Positions 42,658 to 51,246 of a stretch of DNA of 64,000 bases are shown piece after piece (positions within the stretch are counted from its first letter, which is position 1; each line of letters opens with the position of its first letter). The notes beneath the pieces are model-generated. The model was not told the DNA's origin. It ran no database searches and saw only the letters and a program-made list of their open reading frames with translations. This DNA is from Duganella sp. CF458 (GTDB taxonomy: Bacteria > Pseudomonadota > Gammaproteobacteria > Burkholderiales > Burkholderiaceae_D), in assembly GCF_900113115.1 (NCBI RefSeq), contig NZ_FOOF01000003.1, positions 62,001-126,000 on the forward strand, in the 5' to 3' direction. Both the position numbers and the translations under genes were made by a program.

Positions 42658-44616
42658 TCATGCGGCCAGCGCCAGTGCCGGTGACGCGAGCGCGATGCCG
42701 CCTCCCAGGCTGTAGGCATTGCGGTAGCCGAGGCGACGCAGGCATTGCGCGGCTTTGGCGCTGCGGTTACCGCTGCGACAGAAGAACACCAGCGGCGGCT
42801 GGTCAACCGCGTCCAGCCAGCCTGGCACGAAGGCTGCCAGGCGGCTCAATGGCACGCTTTCGGCCGCCCGCCCGCCGGGAATGCAAGCGGCTTGCTCATA
42901 CGTTTCGCGCACATCCACCAGCACCGCTTGCGGATGCGCTTCCAGCAAGCGAGCCAACGCAATGCTGTCCAGGTTCAGGTCCGCACCCGCCATGCTGCCT
43001 TGCGCTTCGGCGCGCAGGCTGGTGCAGCAGGCGTTCACTTCTTCGCGGCCCGCGCATACCAGCGCATCGGCGGGCAGCTTGCCGGCCAGCCCGGACAACG
43101 CTGCCAGGCCGGTAAAGGCGTAATCGACTTTGTCGCCGCTGCACAGCAGGTAACCCGTGTGGCTTGAATCCAGCGCCGCTCGGCGCACGGTGTGTGCGCC
43201 GAAAACGAAGCTGTCGGTTTCCGCGCCGCCGTCGCGCGTGCTGAGGCGCGCGGAGACCTTGTAGCCGTGGCTATGCAGCAGGCTGTCGATGCGTTCGCCC
43301 AGTTCGGCCTGATGGTCGATCACGATGCACTGCCGCGAAGGCGCGTCCAGCAGCAGCCAGGTGTGATTGCCCGCCAGGCTTAGTTGCAGCAGGCCTTCCG
43401 GCACGACGGTACCGGAAACCGGCGTATCCATCAGGCCCGCATTGCGCAGGGCTTGGCCGCAGCGCTCGATGCGCGTGCAGGCTTCGTCGATGATCTCTTC
43501 GCCGGCCAGCGGGCCAAAGGACATGCGCACCGCGCTGCTGCTGCGCCAGGCCGGCAAGCCCATCGCGTCCAGCACATAGCTTGGTGCCGCCTTGGCGGCG
43601 GAACAAGCACTGCCGGCGCTGACGCGCACATTGGCGGCGTCGAACACGTCCAGCAGCTCCTTGCTCGACAAGCCGGGCACGGAGAAGTTCAGTGTGGTCG
43701 GCAGCGCCTTGTCGAACGGTGCATTGAACACGATGCCGGGGAAGGCTGCGCGCAGGCTGGTAGCCAGCTTTTCGCGGAAGCCATACAGCTCCGTCGGCGA
43801 GCGGAAGGTTCCGCCCTCCTCCAGCGCTGCCAGCACGGCGCCCAGTGCGGCAATTCCGGCCATGTTTTCAGTGCCGGAGCGCAGGCCGGCTTCCTGGCCG
43901 CCGCCCATCACCAGCGCGGTGTACGGCGCGCCTTCGCGCACGTACAGCATGCCGATGCCCTTCGGCGCATACAACTTGTGGCCGGAGAACGGCGCGTAGT
44001 CGATACGCGTGTTGCCGAGGTCCAGCGGCAGCTTGCCCAGGCCTTGCACGCAGTCGACCATCCACAGCGCCTTGCTGCCTACCAGCGTCGCGCCAATGCC
44101 AACCAGGTCGGATACCACGCCGGTTTCGTTATTGGCCGCCATGGTGCAAACGAAAGCCGCTTGCGGTGCCAATGCGCGCAGCGCGGCCAGGTCGTGGCGG
44201 CCGTCGGCGTCGACCGGCAGCTTTTTCAGTTCCAGCCCCAGGCCCAGCAAACGGTTCCAGTGCGCCAGCGCTTCCGGCACCGCCTTGTGTTCGGTGGCGC
44301 CGTACACCAGCAGGCTGCCGATTGCTTCGCCCCGCTCGCGGCGTTCGCGCAGCGCGCACAGCGCCGACAGTACGGCGGTCTGGATGCCTTCCGTGGCGCC
44401 GCTGTTGAACATAATGCGGCCATTGCCCACGCCCAGCAGGCGTTTCGCGCGCTGGCGCACGGAGTCCATCATGGCCTTGGCCTGCAGGCCGGTGGCATGG
44501 GTGCTGCTGGGATTGCCGAAACAATCGCGCATGGCTTGCACCGCTGCGTCGATGGCCGCTGGCAGCACGCAGGTGGTGGCGTTCCCGTCGAGGTAGATTT
44601 CTTTGCTCATACTCAA
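42658..44616 (-). CDS. Cysteine desulfurase fused to a degenerate MBL-like domain and a rhodanese
   Basis: A 652-residue three-part protein. Residues ~1-385 are a NifS/IscS-type cysteine desulfurase: the PLP lysine is in FSGHKLYAPKG near 214 and the mobile catalytic Cys in SAGSACSAAK near 338. About 400-530 resemble a persulfide-dioxygenase/metallo-beta-lactamase core (HTWLLLDAPSRQCIVID) but lack the HxHxDH metal motif. About 540-640 are a rhodanese domain with the active-site loop FFCRSGNRS near 612. It may generate and pass persulfide sulfur in one polypeptide. It is divergent from an Lrp/AsnC regulator. The terminator downstream shows it is monocistronic. Confidence 0.87.
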   Translation of the reverse strand: MSMSKEIYLDGNATTCVLPAAIDAAVQAMRDCFGNPSSTHATGLQAKAMMDSVRQRAKRLLGVGNGRIMFNSGATEGIQTAVLSALCALRERRERGEAIGSLLVYGATEHKAVPEALAHWNRLLGLGLELKKLPVDADGRHDLAALRALAPQAAFVCTMAANNETGVVSDLVGIGATLVGSKALWMVDCVQGLGKLPLDLGNTRIDYAPFSGHKLYAPKGIGMLYVREGAPYTALVMGGGQEAGLRSGTENMAGIAALGAVLAALEEGGTFRSPTELYGFREKLATSLRAAFPGIVFNAPFDKALPTTLNFSVPGLSSKELLDVFDAANVRVSAGSACSAAKAAPSYVLDAMGLPAWRSSSAVRMSFGPLAGEEIIDEACTRIERCGQALRNAGLMDTPVSGTVVPEGLLQLSLAGNHTWLLLDAPSRQCIVIDHQAELGERIDSLLHSHGYKVSARLSTRDGGAETDSFVFGAHTVRRAALDSSHTGYLLCSGDKVDYAFTGLAALSGLAGKLPADALVCAGREEVNACCTSLRAEAQGSMAGADLNLDSIALARLLEAHPQAVLVDVRETYEQAACIPGGRAAESVPLSRLAAFVPGWLDAVDQPPLVFFCRSGNRSAKAAQCLRRLGYRNAYSLGGGIALASPALALAA

Positions 44617-44644
44617 TAGTTTACGAACTGGCAGTGAATCAGGT

Positions 44645-44694
44645 ATTCCAAAATTACCCCAAACAGGCCTTGATGTAGAATAAGCATTCCAAAT
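44645..44694. promoter_or_regulatory. Direct repeats and promoter region of the Lrp-like gene
   Basis: ATTCCAAA occurs at 44645-44652 and 44686-44693, exactly 41 bases apart (about four helical turns), in the 94-bp gap between the divergent desulfurase fusion and the Lrp-like gene. Phased direct repeats are a common Lrp/AsnC binding arrangement. Confidence 0.4.
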
Positions 44695-44710
44695 ATCGAT
44701 ATAAACAAAA

Positions 44711-45196
44711 ATGAATGATCTCGATCGCTTCGATTATGCGATCCTGGGAGCGCTGCAGGTGGATGGCACGCTCTCTGTGGCTGAGCTGGCGGAAAAGGTT
44801 GGCCTTTCCACCACGCCATGCTGGAAGCGCCTGAAGCGGCTGGAAGAGGATGGATATTTCGACCGCCGCGTGGCGATCGTCAACCGCCGCAAGGCGGGCC
44901 TGCCCGTCACCGTGTTCGTCAGCGTGCGCACCAGCCAGCACGATGAGAAGTGGCTGGCCAGGTTTGCCGCCGCCGTGGTGGCGCTGCCTGAAGTGCAGGA
45001 ATTCCACCGCATGAGCGGCGACGTCGACTACCTGCTGAAAGTAGTGACCACCGACATCGAGGGGTATGACCGTTTTTACAAGAAGCTGATCAAGGCCGCG
45101 CAATTGACCGGCGTTTCGTCCGCTTTCTCGATGGAGCAGATCAAGTACACCACCAGCCTGCCGCTTGACCTGGTGTCGCACGGGGCGGGTGGCTGA
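44711..45196 (+). CDS. Lrp/AsnC-family transcriptional regulator
   Basis: A 161-residue regulator with an N-terminal AsnC-type winged helix (DYAILGALQVDGTLSVAEL, then LSTTPCWKRLKRLEEDG at ~32-48) and a C-terminal RAM/ACT-like ligand domain (VTVFVSVRTSQH...VQEFHRMSGDVDYLLKVVTTD). These form octamers and respond to amino acids. Being divergent from the cysteine desulfurase fusion, it probably controls that gene, perhaps in response to cysteine or a related amino acid (inference). No Shine-Dalgarno is present before the ATG (AAACAAAA); a TATAAA lies five bases upstream. Confidence 0.9.
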   Translation: MNDLDRFDYAILGALQVDGTLSVAELAEKVGLSTTPCWKRLKRLEEDGYFDRRVAIVNRRKAGLPVTVFVSVRTSQHDEKWLARFAAAVVALPEVQEFHRMSGDVDYLLKVVTTDIEGYDRFYKKLIKAAQLTGVSSAFSMEQIKYTTSLPLDLVSHGAGG

Positions 45197-45227
45197 GAGT
45201 AACAGCCAACCGTGGGATAATGGCCGG

Positions 45228-46418
45228 ATGCTGAAATCCGCGCTTCTCTCCCTGCTTCCCGCCCGCAGCAATACCAGCCAGCGCCAGCGCTTGCGCGCCA
45301 GCTTCGGCGCCTTGCTTGGGCTTTTGATCACCAGTTTCGTTGCCCACTACCTGCTGGGCGATAACGCCATGTGGTTGGTGGCGCCGATCGGCGCTTCGTC
45401 CGTGCTGCTGTTCTGCCTTCCGGCCAGCCCGATGGCGCAGCCTTGGGCTGTCATTGGCGGCAACGTGGTCTCCGGCCTGATGGGCGTGGTGTGCGTGCAG
45501 TTCTTCGCTCCCGGCCCGCTGGCCGCCACCCTGGCCACGCCGCTGGCGATTGCGGCAATGTTCGCGCTGCGCTGCCTGCATCCGCCCGGTGGCGCCACGG
45601 CCCTGATGATGGTGATTGGCGGCCCGGCCGTGCACGCCATGGGCTACCGCCTGCCTTTGGGGCCGGTGCTGTTGGACTGCGTTCTGATCGTGCTCGCGGC
45701 CATCGTTTATAACAACCTGACCGGACGCCGTTATCCGCACAGCCAGCAACTGCTGCACCCGAACCCGCACGCGACGAAAGACGAGGTGCCGACGGCGCGC
45801 TTCGGCTTCCAGCCGGAAGACCTGGACGCGGTACTGCGCCAGTACAACCAGGAGCTCGATATCAGCCGCGACGACCTGGAAGAGCTGTTCCTGAAAACCG
45901 AAATGCGCGCCTACCAGCGCCGCTTCGGCGTCATCACCTGCGGCGACATCATGTCGAAGGACGTGGTAACGGCGGAATTCGCGACGCCGCTGGCCGATGC
46001 CTGGCGCGAGATGCGCCAGCACCGCATTGCCGCGGTACCGGTGCTGAACCGGGTGCGGCGCGTGATCGGCATCGTCACCACCAGCGATTTCATGACGCAC
46101 GGCGGGCTGGATGACTACCACGGCATGCGCCGCCAGTTGCTGGACTTCCTGCGCCCTTCCGGCACCACGCACTCGGAGAAGCCCGAAGTGGTGGGCCAGA
46201 TCATGGTGAAGCACCCGCGCACGGCGCGCGTCGACACGCCTATCACGGAGCTGGTGCCGCTGATGGCCGATTCCGGCTTCCACCACATTCCCGTGCTCGA
46301 TCACGAGGACCGCTTCGCCGGCATCGTGACCCAGTCGGACGTGGTGGCGGCGCTGTATGCTAGAAACGCTTTGTCAGCGTCAGAAGACCCGACTCGGTCT
46401 TCATATCAAGCCGCTTGA
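45228..46418 (+). CDS. HPP-family membrane protein with CBS pair
   Basis: A 396-residue protein. The first ~175 residues are an HPP domain with four hydrophobic segments and the signature LHPPGGATAL near 118-127. About 235-390 hold two CBS domains (GDIMSKDVVTAEF and GQIMVKHPRTARV start them). HPP proteins are linked to nitrite or other small-anion transport in a few cases; the CBS pair usually senses adenine nucleotides. Start ATG at 45228: no Shine-Dalgarno, with GATAAT seven bases upstream. A longer in-frame extension to 45165 overlaps the Lrp gene and is rejected. The 3' end overlaps the convergent protease gene by 59 bp. Confidence 0.87.
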   Translation: MLKSALLSLLPARSNTSQRQRLRASFGALLGLLITSFVAHYLLGDNAMWLVAPIGASSVLLFCLPASPMAQPWAVIGGNVVSGLMGVVCVQFFAPGPLAATLATPLAIAAMFALRCLHPPGGATALMMVIGGPAVHAMGYRLPLGPVLLDCVLIVLAAIVYNNLTGRRYPHSQQLLHPNPHATKDEVPTARFGFQPEDLDAVLRQYNQELDISRDDLEELFLKTEMRAYQRRFGVITCGDIMSKDVVTAEFATPLADAWREMRQHRIAAVPVLNRVRRVIGIVTTSDFMTHGGLDDYHGMRRQLLDFLRPSGTTHSEKPEVVGQIMVKHPRTARVDTPITELVPLMADSGFHHIPVLDHEDRFAGIVTQSDVVAALYARNALSASEDPTRSSYQAA

Positions 46419-46986
46419 GCACGGAGTTGCCGAGTAGAATCACACCCAGGCCGGCTTCGTTGATGGAGCCTTCCACATTGGCGAATTCAAACTCGCCGAC
46501 CCTGACCTTGTCCAGTTTGACAATCCACACCGGCGCCGTGCCGGCGGCGGTCTGGCTGAAGGCGCGGCGGCCCTTGTTCTTGTAGTCGATGCCCATCTTG
46601 CCCGCCAACGCGGCAGGAATCGACACCAGCGTAGCGCCGGTATCGAGCATCATATTGACAGGAAAACCATTGATTTCGCCCGCCACCGAGTAGTGGCCGT
46701 TCGGATCGGGCGACAGCACCATCGAGTTGCCACCGCTGGATTTGGATGCCGCGTACTCGCCCAGGCGGATGATATACCGCTTGCCGCCCTCTTCAATGGT
46801 GGCTTCGCCAGACGTAACGCCAACCAATCTGCTACCATCAGGCAGCGTCGCACCAACCGGGAAAGTGCGTGGTGCGCCCCCGTTAACCGATAACAGGGCC
46901 TTTTCTTTCAGGGTGCCCACCAGGCTTACATCGGCCTGGGCCGAAACTGCGGTTAACATTAATGCAGCAACTAGCGCGATACGCAT
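46360..46986 (-). CDS. Exported retropepsin-like aspartic protease
   Basis: A 208-residue protein with a signal peptide (MRIALVAALMLTAVSAQA) and a clan AA aspartic protease domain of the TIGR02281/gag-asp type: the active-site motif MMLDTGATLVSIP near 111-123, followed by a flap-like strand and the hydrophobic LGVILLGNSVLKRL near the C-terminus. A single DTG per chain means it must dimerise. The ~95 residues before the catalytic domain are a small beta domain. Probably periplasmic. Its end overlaps the HPP-CBS gene. Confidence 0.85.
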   Translation of the reverse strand: MRIALVAALMLTAVSAQADVSLVGTLKEKALLSVNGGAPRTFPVGATLPDGSRLVGVTSGEATIEEGGKRYIIRLGEYAASKSSGGNSMVLSPDPNGHYSVAGEINGFPVNMMLDTGATLVSIPAALAGKMGIDYKNKGRRAFSQTAAGTAPVWIVKLDKVRVGEFEFANVEGSINEAGLGVILLGNSVLKRLDMKTESGLLTLTKRF

Positions 46987-47077
46987 TGCAAGAAACTCCG
47001 GTCAAAATTGCATTTTGACACACTTTCGACCGTTAAATTGTTGACTCTTCGGTGCAACATTTGGATAGAATCTAGGC

Positions 47078-49300
47078 ATGCAAACGTTGAAAAGGGTGCT
47101 TGCACTCGCCCTCGAAGAAGCGCAAACCGGTTTTGCGACATTGTGCAAACGGATGACGGACCAGGCTGACGTCGCATTGGGCGAAGCCCTGCGCACAGCG
47201 CCGTCGGCGGAACAGCGCCTGGCCGGAGCATGCCGCGTCTTCCTGCGCGAACAGGGGGCCGCCATGCGTGCGCGCATGGAGCGCTCGTATGCCGGACTGC
47301 TGGCACGCGCCATGCAGACCATGCACACCGACCTGCGCACCGGCCTGCACAACTTCAGCGCCGATACCCTGACCCTGATCGACGACGAGGTGGTCACGCG
47401 CCAGATCGAAGTCGAGCGCCTGCTGCTGAAACTGCGCGATGCCGACGAGCTCAGTCTCGGCCACCTGAACCTGATCATCGCCCAGATGCATGGCGACAGC
47501 GAGGTGCGCGAGCGTGAAAACCCGTTCCGCCCTTACCTGCTGGCGCGCTCCCTGTACGACGCGCTTCGCGCCATGGTGGCAGACGAGGCGCAAATCAAAA
47601 TGCTGTTCGATACCCTGTCGCTGGCCATGACGTCGGAGCTGGGCGACTTCTACACCCGCTTGCGCGAGGTATTCGAATCGCGCGGCATCCGCTCGCGCCT
47701 GGTGGCACGCCCCTCGGCGCTGAACCGGCTGGAACAGGAACGCCTGGCCTGGCAACGCGCGGCAACCGGACAGGCCGATGCCGACGTCGCCATGCGCCAG
47801 CGCGTGGCGCGCCTGGGCGCGGTGCAGCAGGAAATCCAGCAAGACTCGCCCCCCAGCATCCTGCAGGGACAACCGGACCTGCCGACCAAGCCGGATCTGC
47901 AGGAACTGGTCTTCAGCATGTTCAATCCATCGGGCATCCGGCGCAGCGCGCCGCAGGCCCAGAACACGCTGCGCGTGCAGCTCGACAACGCCTTGCGCCA
48001 GCTTCAGCGCGAGCACGCCGAAAGCGGGCCGCAGCCACCGCTGGCCCTGCTCAATCGGATGGCAAACCTGCCGCACGGTTCGGAACGCATCGTGGTTGAA
48101 CTGGTCGGACTGCTGTTCGAATACATCCTGAATGACGACCAGCTTCCAAAAGGCATCCGCGAACAACTGTGCCGCCTGCACGCACCCTTCCTGCGCGCTG
48201 CGTTGAAAGACCTGGCGGTGCTGCAAGGAGCCCACCTGCCGGCGCGCCACTTGCTGGACCGTATCGGCAGTGCCGCCATTGGCATCGGCGCCGAGTCGCC
48301 GCTGCAGCAACCACTGCTGGGCGAGGTGGAGCGCCTGGTCAACCAGGTATTGCAGCAGTACGAGCACGATGCTTCCGTATTCGCCGATGCCGGCCTGGAA
48401 CTGGATGGCTTCCTGGCCGGCCTGCTGCGTGAATGCGACCCGATCGTGCGTCGCGCCATGCCGGCTTTCGAACGCGCGGTGAAAGTGGCGCCGTTCGTGG
48501 CGGCCCTGGCCGATACCTTGCGCGGGCAACTCGAATCGGTCAACGTCGACCGCCGCATGATGGACTTCATCACCGCTACCTGGGCCCAGGTGATGGTGCA
48601 TACCTACGGCCGCCAGCCGGACTACGGCAAGCTGCTGCCGGAACTGGTGTGGAGCGCGCAGGAAAAGATCCTGCCGGAGGAACGCGCCGTGCTGATGAAA
48701 ATGCTGCCGGCCCTGGGTCGCGAACTGCGCGCCGGCCTGGCAACCATCGGCATGAACGAAGCGGATGCGCAAGCGGCGCTGGACCAGCTGGTGTCGCTGC
48801 ACATGGATGTGCTGTCCAACAATATGCCGATGCCCACCACGCCGCGCCTGAACGTGGCCGGCCTGCGCGAACGCTTCGCCGCCATCGATGCGGGACACCC
48901 GGCATTGGTGGCCGCAACGCATACCGATGCCCTGCCGGCGCAGGCCCAGTTCAGCGCCGAGTTCGCGCTGCATGGCGTCCTGGCCACGGTGCAGCCCGAC
49001 CCGGCACTGGCCCCGGTATCGAACTACGAAGACGAATGGCTGCAATGGGCGCAGGCCGGCAATGGCTTTGAGATGCTGTCCGGCGACAAGTATGTACCGC
49101 TACGCCTCGGCGCAGTGGCGGCGCGCAATGCCGGCTTCATGTTCACGGCGCCGGACCATGCCACGCCATTGGTGTACTCGCGCGCGGCATTGCTGACGGC
49201 CATGCGCGACGGCAGCCTGCGGCCGGTCGAGTACTCGCCGCTGTTCGAGCGCGCGGTGGAATCGCTGATGACCGGTGCGGAGTCGCTGGACGCTGCGTAA
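47078..49300 (+). CDS. DUF1631 family protein
   Basis: A 740-residue protein of DUF1631, a betaproteobacterial/gammaproteobacterial family of unknown function sometimes mislabelled as thymidine phosphorylase. It is almost entirely helical with no signal peptide or membrane span, so it is cytosolic. Recognisable stretches are ENPFRPYLLARSLYDALRAM in the first quarter and WAQVMVHTYGR in the middle. The C-terminal ~120 residues resemble a PilZ-like beta domain (WLQWAQAGNGFEMLSGDKYV), so binding of cyclic di-GMP is conceivable but unproven. A TAGAAT lies six bases before the ATG and no Shine-Dalgarno is seen. Confidence 0.82.
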   Translation: MQTLKRVLALALEEAQTGFATLCKRMTDQADVALGEALRTAPSAEQRLAGACRVFLREQGAAMRARMERSYAGLLARAMQTMHTDLRTGLHNFSADTLTLIDDEVVTRQIEVERLLLKLRDADELSLGHLNLIIAQMHGDSEVRERENPFRPYLLARSLYDALRAMVADEAQIKMLFDTLSLAMTSELGDFYTRLREVFESRGIRSRLVARPSALNRLEQERLAWQRAATGQADADVAMRQRVARLGAVQQEIQQDSPPSILQGQPDLPTKPDLQELVFSMFNPSGIRRSAPQAQNTLRVQLDNALRQLQREHAESGPQPPLALLNRMANLPHGSERIVVELVGLLFEYILNDDQLPKGIREQLCRLHAPFLRAALKDLAVLQGAHLPARHLLDRIGSAAIGIGAESPLQQPLLGEVERLVNQVLQQYEHDASVFADAGLELDGFLAGLLRECDPIVRRAMPAFERAVKVAPFVAALADTLRGQLESVNVDRRMMDFITATWAQVMVHTYGRQPDYGKLLPELVWSAQEKILPEERAVLMKMLPALGRELRAGLATIGMNEADAQAALDQLVSLHMDVLSNNMPMPTTPRLNVAGLRERFAAIDAGHPALVAATHTDALPAQAQFSAEFALHGVLATVQPDPALAPVSNYEDEWLQWAQAGNGFEMLSGDKYVPLRLGAVAARNAGFMFTAPDHATPLVYSRAALLTAMRDGSLRPVEYSPLFERAVESLMTGAESLDAA

Positions 49301-49303
49301 GCT

Positions 49304-49726
49304 TCAGGACTCGGCCTGCCACAACTCCCAGCAGCCGGCTTGCAAACGGAAGCGGTAGGTGACGGGGCCGGCTTCCAGTTCCACCTTGCCGGCTTCTTTC
49401 CGGACTGCCATGCCGTGCTTCCTGACGATGTCCCCGAGCAGCTCCTGATTGCGGTAGTCGGTGCGCGGCACCATGGTCGTGGCCGGGCCGTCGGGTCCGC
49501 CGATCACTGTTTCCAGCGGGTCTGTGGTGCGCGCATTGGCAAACATGCGGTCGGACTGGTAGCGCGGCAGGAAAGTGTCAAACGATTCCGGCGCGTTGAG
49601 GCTGCAGCCTTTGCGCACGGTTTGCACGCCCTTGGCCAGCGACGGCAGCAGCCGCGTCGAGTACCACATGCCGCCGATCATGGCACCCGCCAACAACATA
49701 AAAAACATTCCGCGCTTGCTCAACAT
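49304..49726 (-). CDS. Small membrane-anchored protein, paralogue of the next gene
   Basis: A 140-residue protein with one N-terminal hydrophobic segment (about 8-25), then a periplasmic domain. It shares the pattern GC(x)nF D.FLPRY.SDR.FA...T..PLE, and a C-terminal YRF...GCWELWQ, with the neighbouring lipoprotein encoded just upstream. The two arose by duplication. The family is not recognised; the conserved cysteines (KGCSLN and AGCWEL) may form a disulfide. Last gene of the five-gene operon starting at 52155. Confidence 0.72.
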   Translation of the reverse strand: MLSKRGMFFMLLAGAMIGGMWYSTRLLPSLAKGVQTVRKGCSLNAPESFDTFLPRYQSDRMFANARTTDPLETVIGGPDGPATTMVPRTDYRNQELLGDIVRKHGMAVRKEAGKVELEAGPVTYRFRLQAGCWELWQAES

Positions 49727-49730
49727 ATTT

Positions 49731-50129
49731 TCACAGTGATGAATCTTCGAATTGCCACAGATACCAGCAGCCGTCCTGCTGGCGGAAGCGGTAGAAATAG
49801 ATCAGCGAATCGGAGTCGGGCCGGAACACGTTGACCTCCATCCCGCCCGGGGTTGCCAGCTGTTTGGTCGACAGGTGGTCGGTCTTGATGACGTCGGCCA
49901 GCAAGGCCGATGCCGCAAACTGCTCGCGCGTGACCAGCGTTTTCCGTTCTTCCGCCGCCTCCAGCGACTCCAGCGGGAACACGGTGCGCTCGAGGGCGAA
50001 CTGACGATCGCTCATATAGCGCGGCAGGAAGCCATCGAATGGCTCCGCCTTGCAGCCACGCTGCAAGGCTGGCGCCGCACATCCCGCCAGCATTGCCGCA
50101 GCAAGCATCATTGCCAGGATTTTTCTCAT
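49731..50129 (-). CDS. Small lipoprotein, paralogue of the downstream gene
   Basis: A 132-residue protein with a lipoprotein signal: MRKILAMMLAAAMLAGCAAP, lipobox LAGC with the acylated Cys at ~17. The mature domain carries FDGFLPRYMSDRQFA and FRQQDGCWYLWQFED, matching the pattern in the neighbouring 140-residue protein. Function unknown. The start overlaps the DUF3703 stop as ATGA and the end is four bases from the next start, so it is translationally coupled with both neighbours. Confidence 0.75.
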   Translation of the reverse strand: MRKILAMMLAAAMLAGCAAPALQRGCKAEPFDGFLPRYMSDRQFALERTVFPLESLEAAEERKTLVTREQFAASALLADVIKTDHLSTKQLATPGGMEVNVFRPDSDSLIYFYRFRQQDGCWYLWQFEDSSL

Positions 50130-50773
50130 TTATTCTTCGCCCCCAAGAGGATTTTTCCGGTCACAACAACAAAGAAGAATGAAGCGCCCGCCGCGACGAA
50201 GAAATATAAAAAGATCAGGATCCCGACGGACAGCAGCGTGCTCGCCGTCACGCGATACGCAGGAATCAAGCGCGGTGCGGACAGGAGGATTGCCAGCAAA
50301 AGAGCGGCCAGCATCAGCGGCCAGCCAGTGACAACCGGGTAAAGCTTATGCCTGAACAGGTTCTGACTGTCCGGCCACGCCATGGTGACTGCCATCAGCC
50401 CCACCGCAATCCAAGCCAAGAACGCCGCGCCAGCAAGCAAGTTGCGCGGTTGCGCATCAATGGCCGCCTGTAAGTCGGAAGGAATCGGCATGCGTTTGAA
50501 CATGCCGATATCGCTGCCGCCAGGGTTCCCGGTCGGGACCAGGTCGAGCGCCGATCCAAGCGCGCCCAACGCGATCCGAAGCAACTGTCCGAATGCCGCA
50601 GCTGCGCGGCCCCGCTGCAGTTCGATCCTCAGCATCAGCCAGTGCGACAGCACATGTGGCCACACATGCTGCTGGCCGATCACGTGGGCCCGCTCCAGGT
50701 TCGCCATGGCGGCATCCAGCTCATTGGCCGAGATGTGCCCGCGCGCAGCGGCAATCTCCGATTCAAAACTCAT
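50126..50773 (-). CDS. DUF3703 domain membrane protein
   Basis: A 215-residue protein. The first ~115 residues match DUF3703, recognisable from LERAHVIGQQHVWPHVLSHW and the later PTGNPGGSDIGMFKRMPIP. Three hydrophobic segments follow (about 115-133, 148-166 and 172-205), so this version is membrane-tethered, whereas many DUF3703 proteins are soluble. Function unknown. ATGA overlaps link it to the cupin upstream and the lipoprotein downstream. Confidence 0.8.
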   Translation of the reverse strand: MSFESEIAAARGHISANELDAAMANLERAHVIGQQHVWPHVLSHWLMLRIELQRGRAAAAFGQLLRIALGALGSALDLVPTGNPGGSDIGMFKRMPIPSDLQAAIDAQPRNLLAGAAFLAWIAVGLMAVTMAWPDSQNLFRHKLYPVVTGWPLMLAALLLAILLSAPRLIPAYRVTASTLLSVGILIFLYFFVAAGASFFFVVVTGKILLGAKNK

Positions 50774-51246
50774 AACGGCCCGAAGTCTTTGCCTTCCGAG
50801 AGTTTATAGACCTTGATCTTGTCGCCCGTGCGCACCATGCGGCGGTCGAGGGCCGGGAAGTCGGCTACTTCGCTTTCCAGGTTCTCGCCGCCCATCAGGT
50901 AGACCAGGTCTTCGCTGCCGCGATTGATCATCTGGTGCGCCTTGGATGGCGTCGGGAAGCCGACGAAGTCGCCCGGCTCCAGCTCATAATCTTCGCCATC
51001 GATATGCGCCACGCCGCACCCGGAAAGGATGTACACCCATTCTTCCTCGTTATGGTGCAGGTGGTAGGCAAACGACTCCTTGCCCGGCTTCAGGCGCCCA
51101 ATGCTGACGCCTGTGCGCTTCAAGCCCGCCATGCGCGACAGTTGCGAGCCGCTGATCTCCGAGTTCGGGTTCCAGGGATGCGAGAACACGCCTTCCGCCT
51201 CCTGGGCCTGCTGGCGTTTCACGATATGCTTGTATTGCTCGCTCAT
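50770..51246 (-). CDS. Cupin domain protein
   Basis: A 158-residue cytosolic cupin. Motif 1 reads YHLHHNEEEWVYILSG near 62-77, with the metal-binding His residues and Glu. Motif 2 is the segment FVGFPTPSKAHQMIN with the later His. The strand order matches conserved single-domain cupins of unknown substrate. It follows the ADP-ribosylglycohydrolase gene without a gap (stop and start adjoin; AAAGG Shine-Dalgarno inside the upstream 3' end), and overlaps DUF3703 by four bases. Confidence 0.85.
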   Translation of the reverse strand: MSEQYKHIVKRQQAQEAEGVFSHPWNPNSEISGSQLSRMAGLKRTGVSIGRLKPGKESFAYHLHHNEEEWVYILSGCGVAHIDGEDYELEPGDFVGFPTPSKAHQMINRGSEDLVYLMGGENLESEVADFPALDRRMVRTGDKIKVYKLSEGKDFGPL

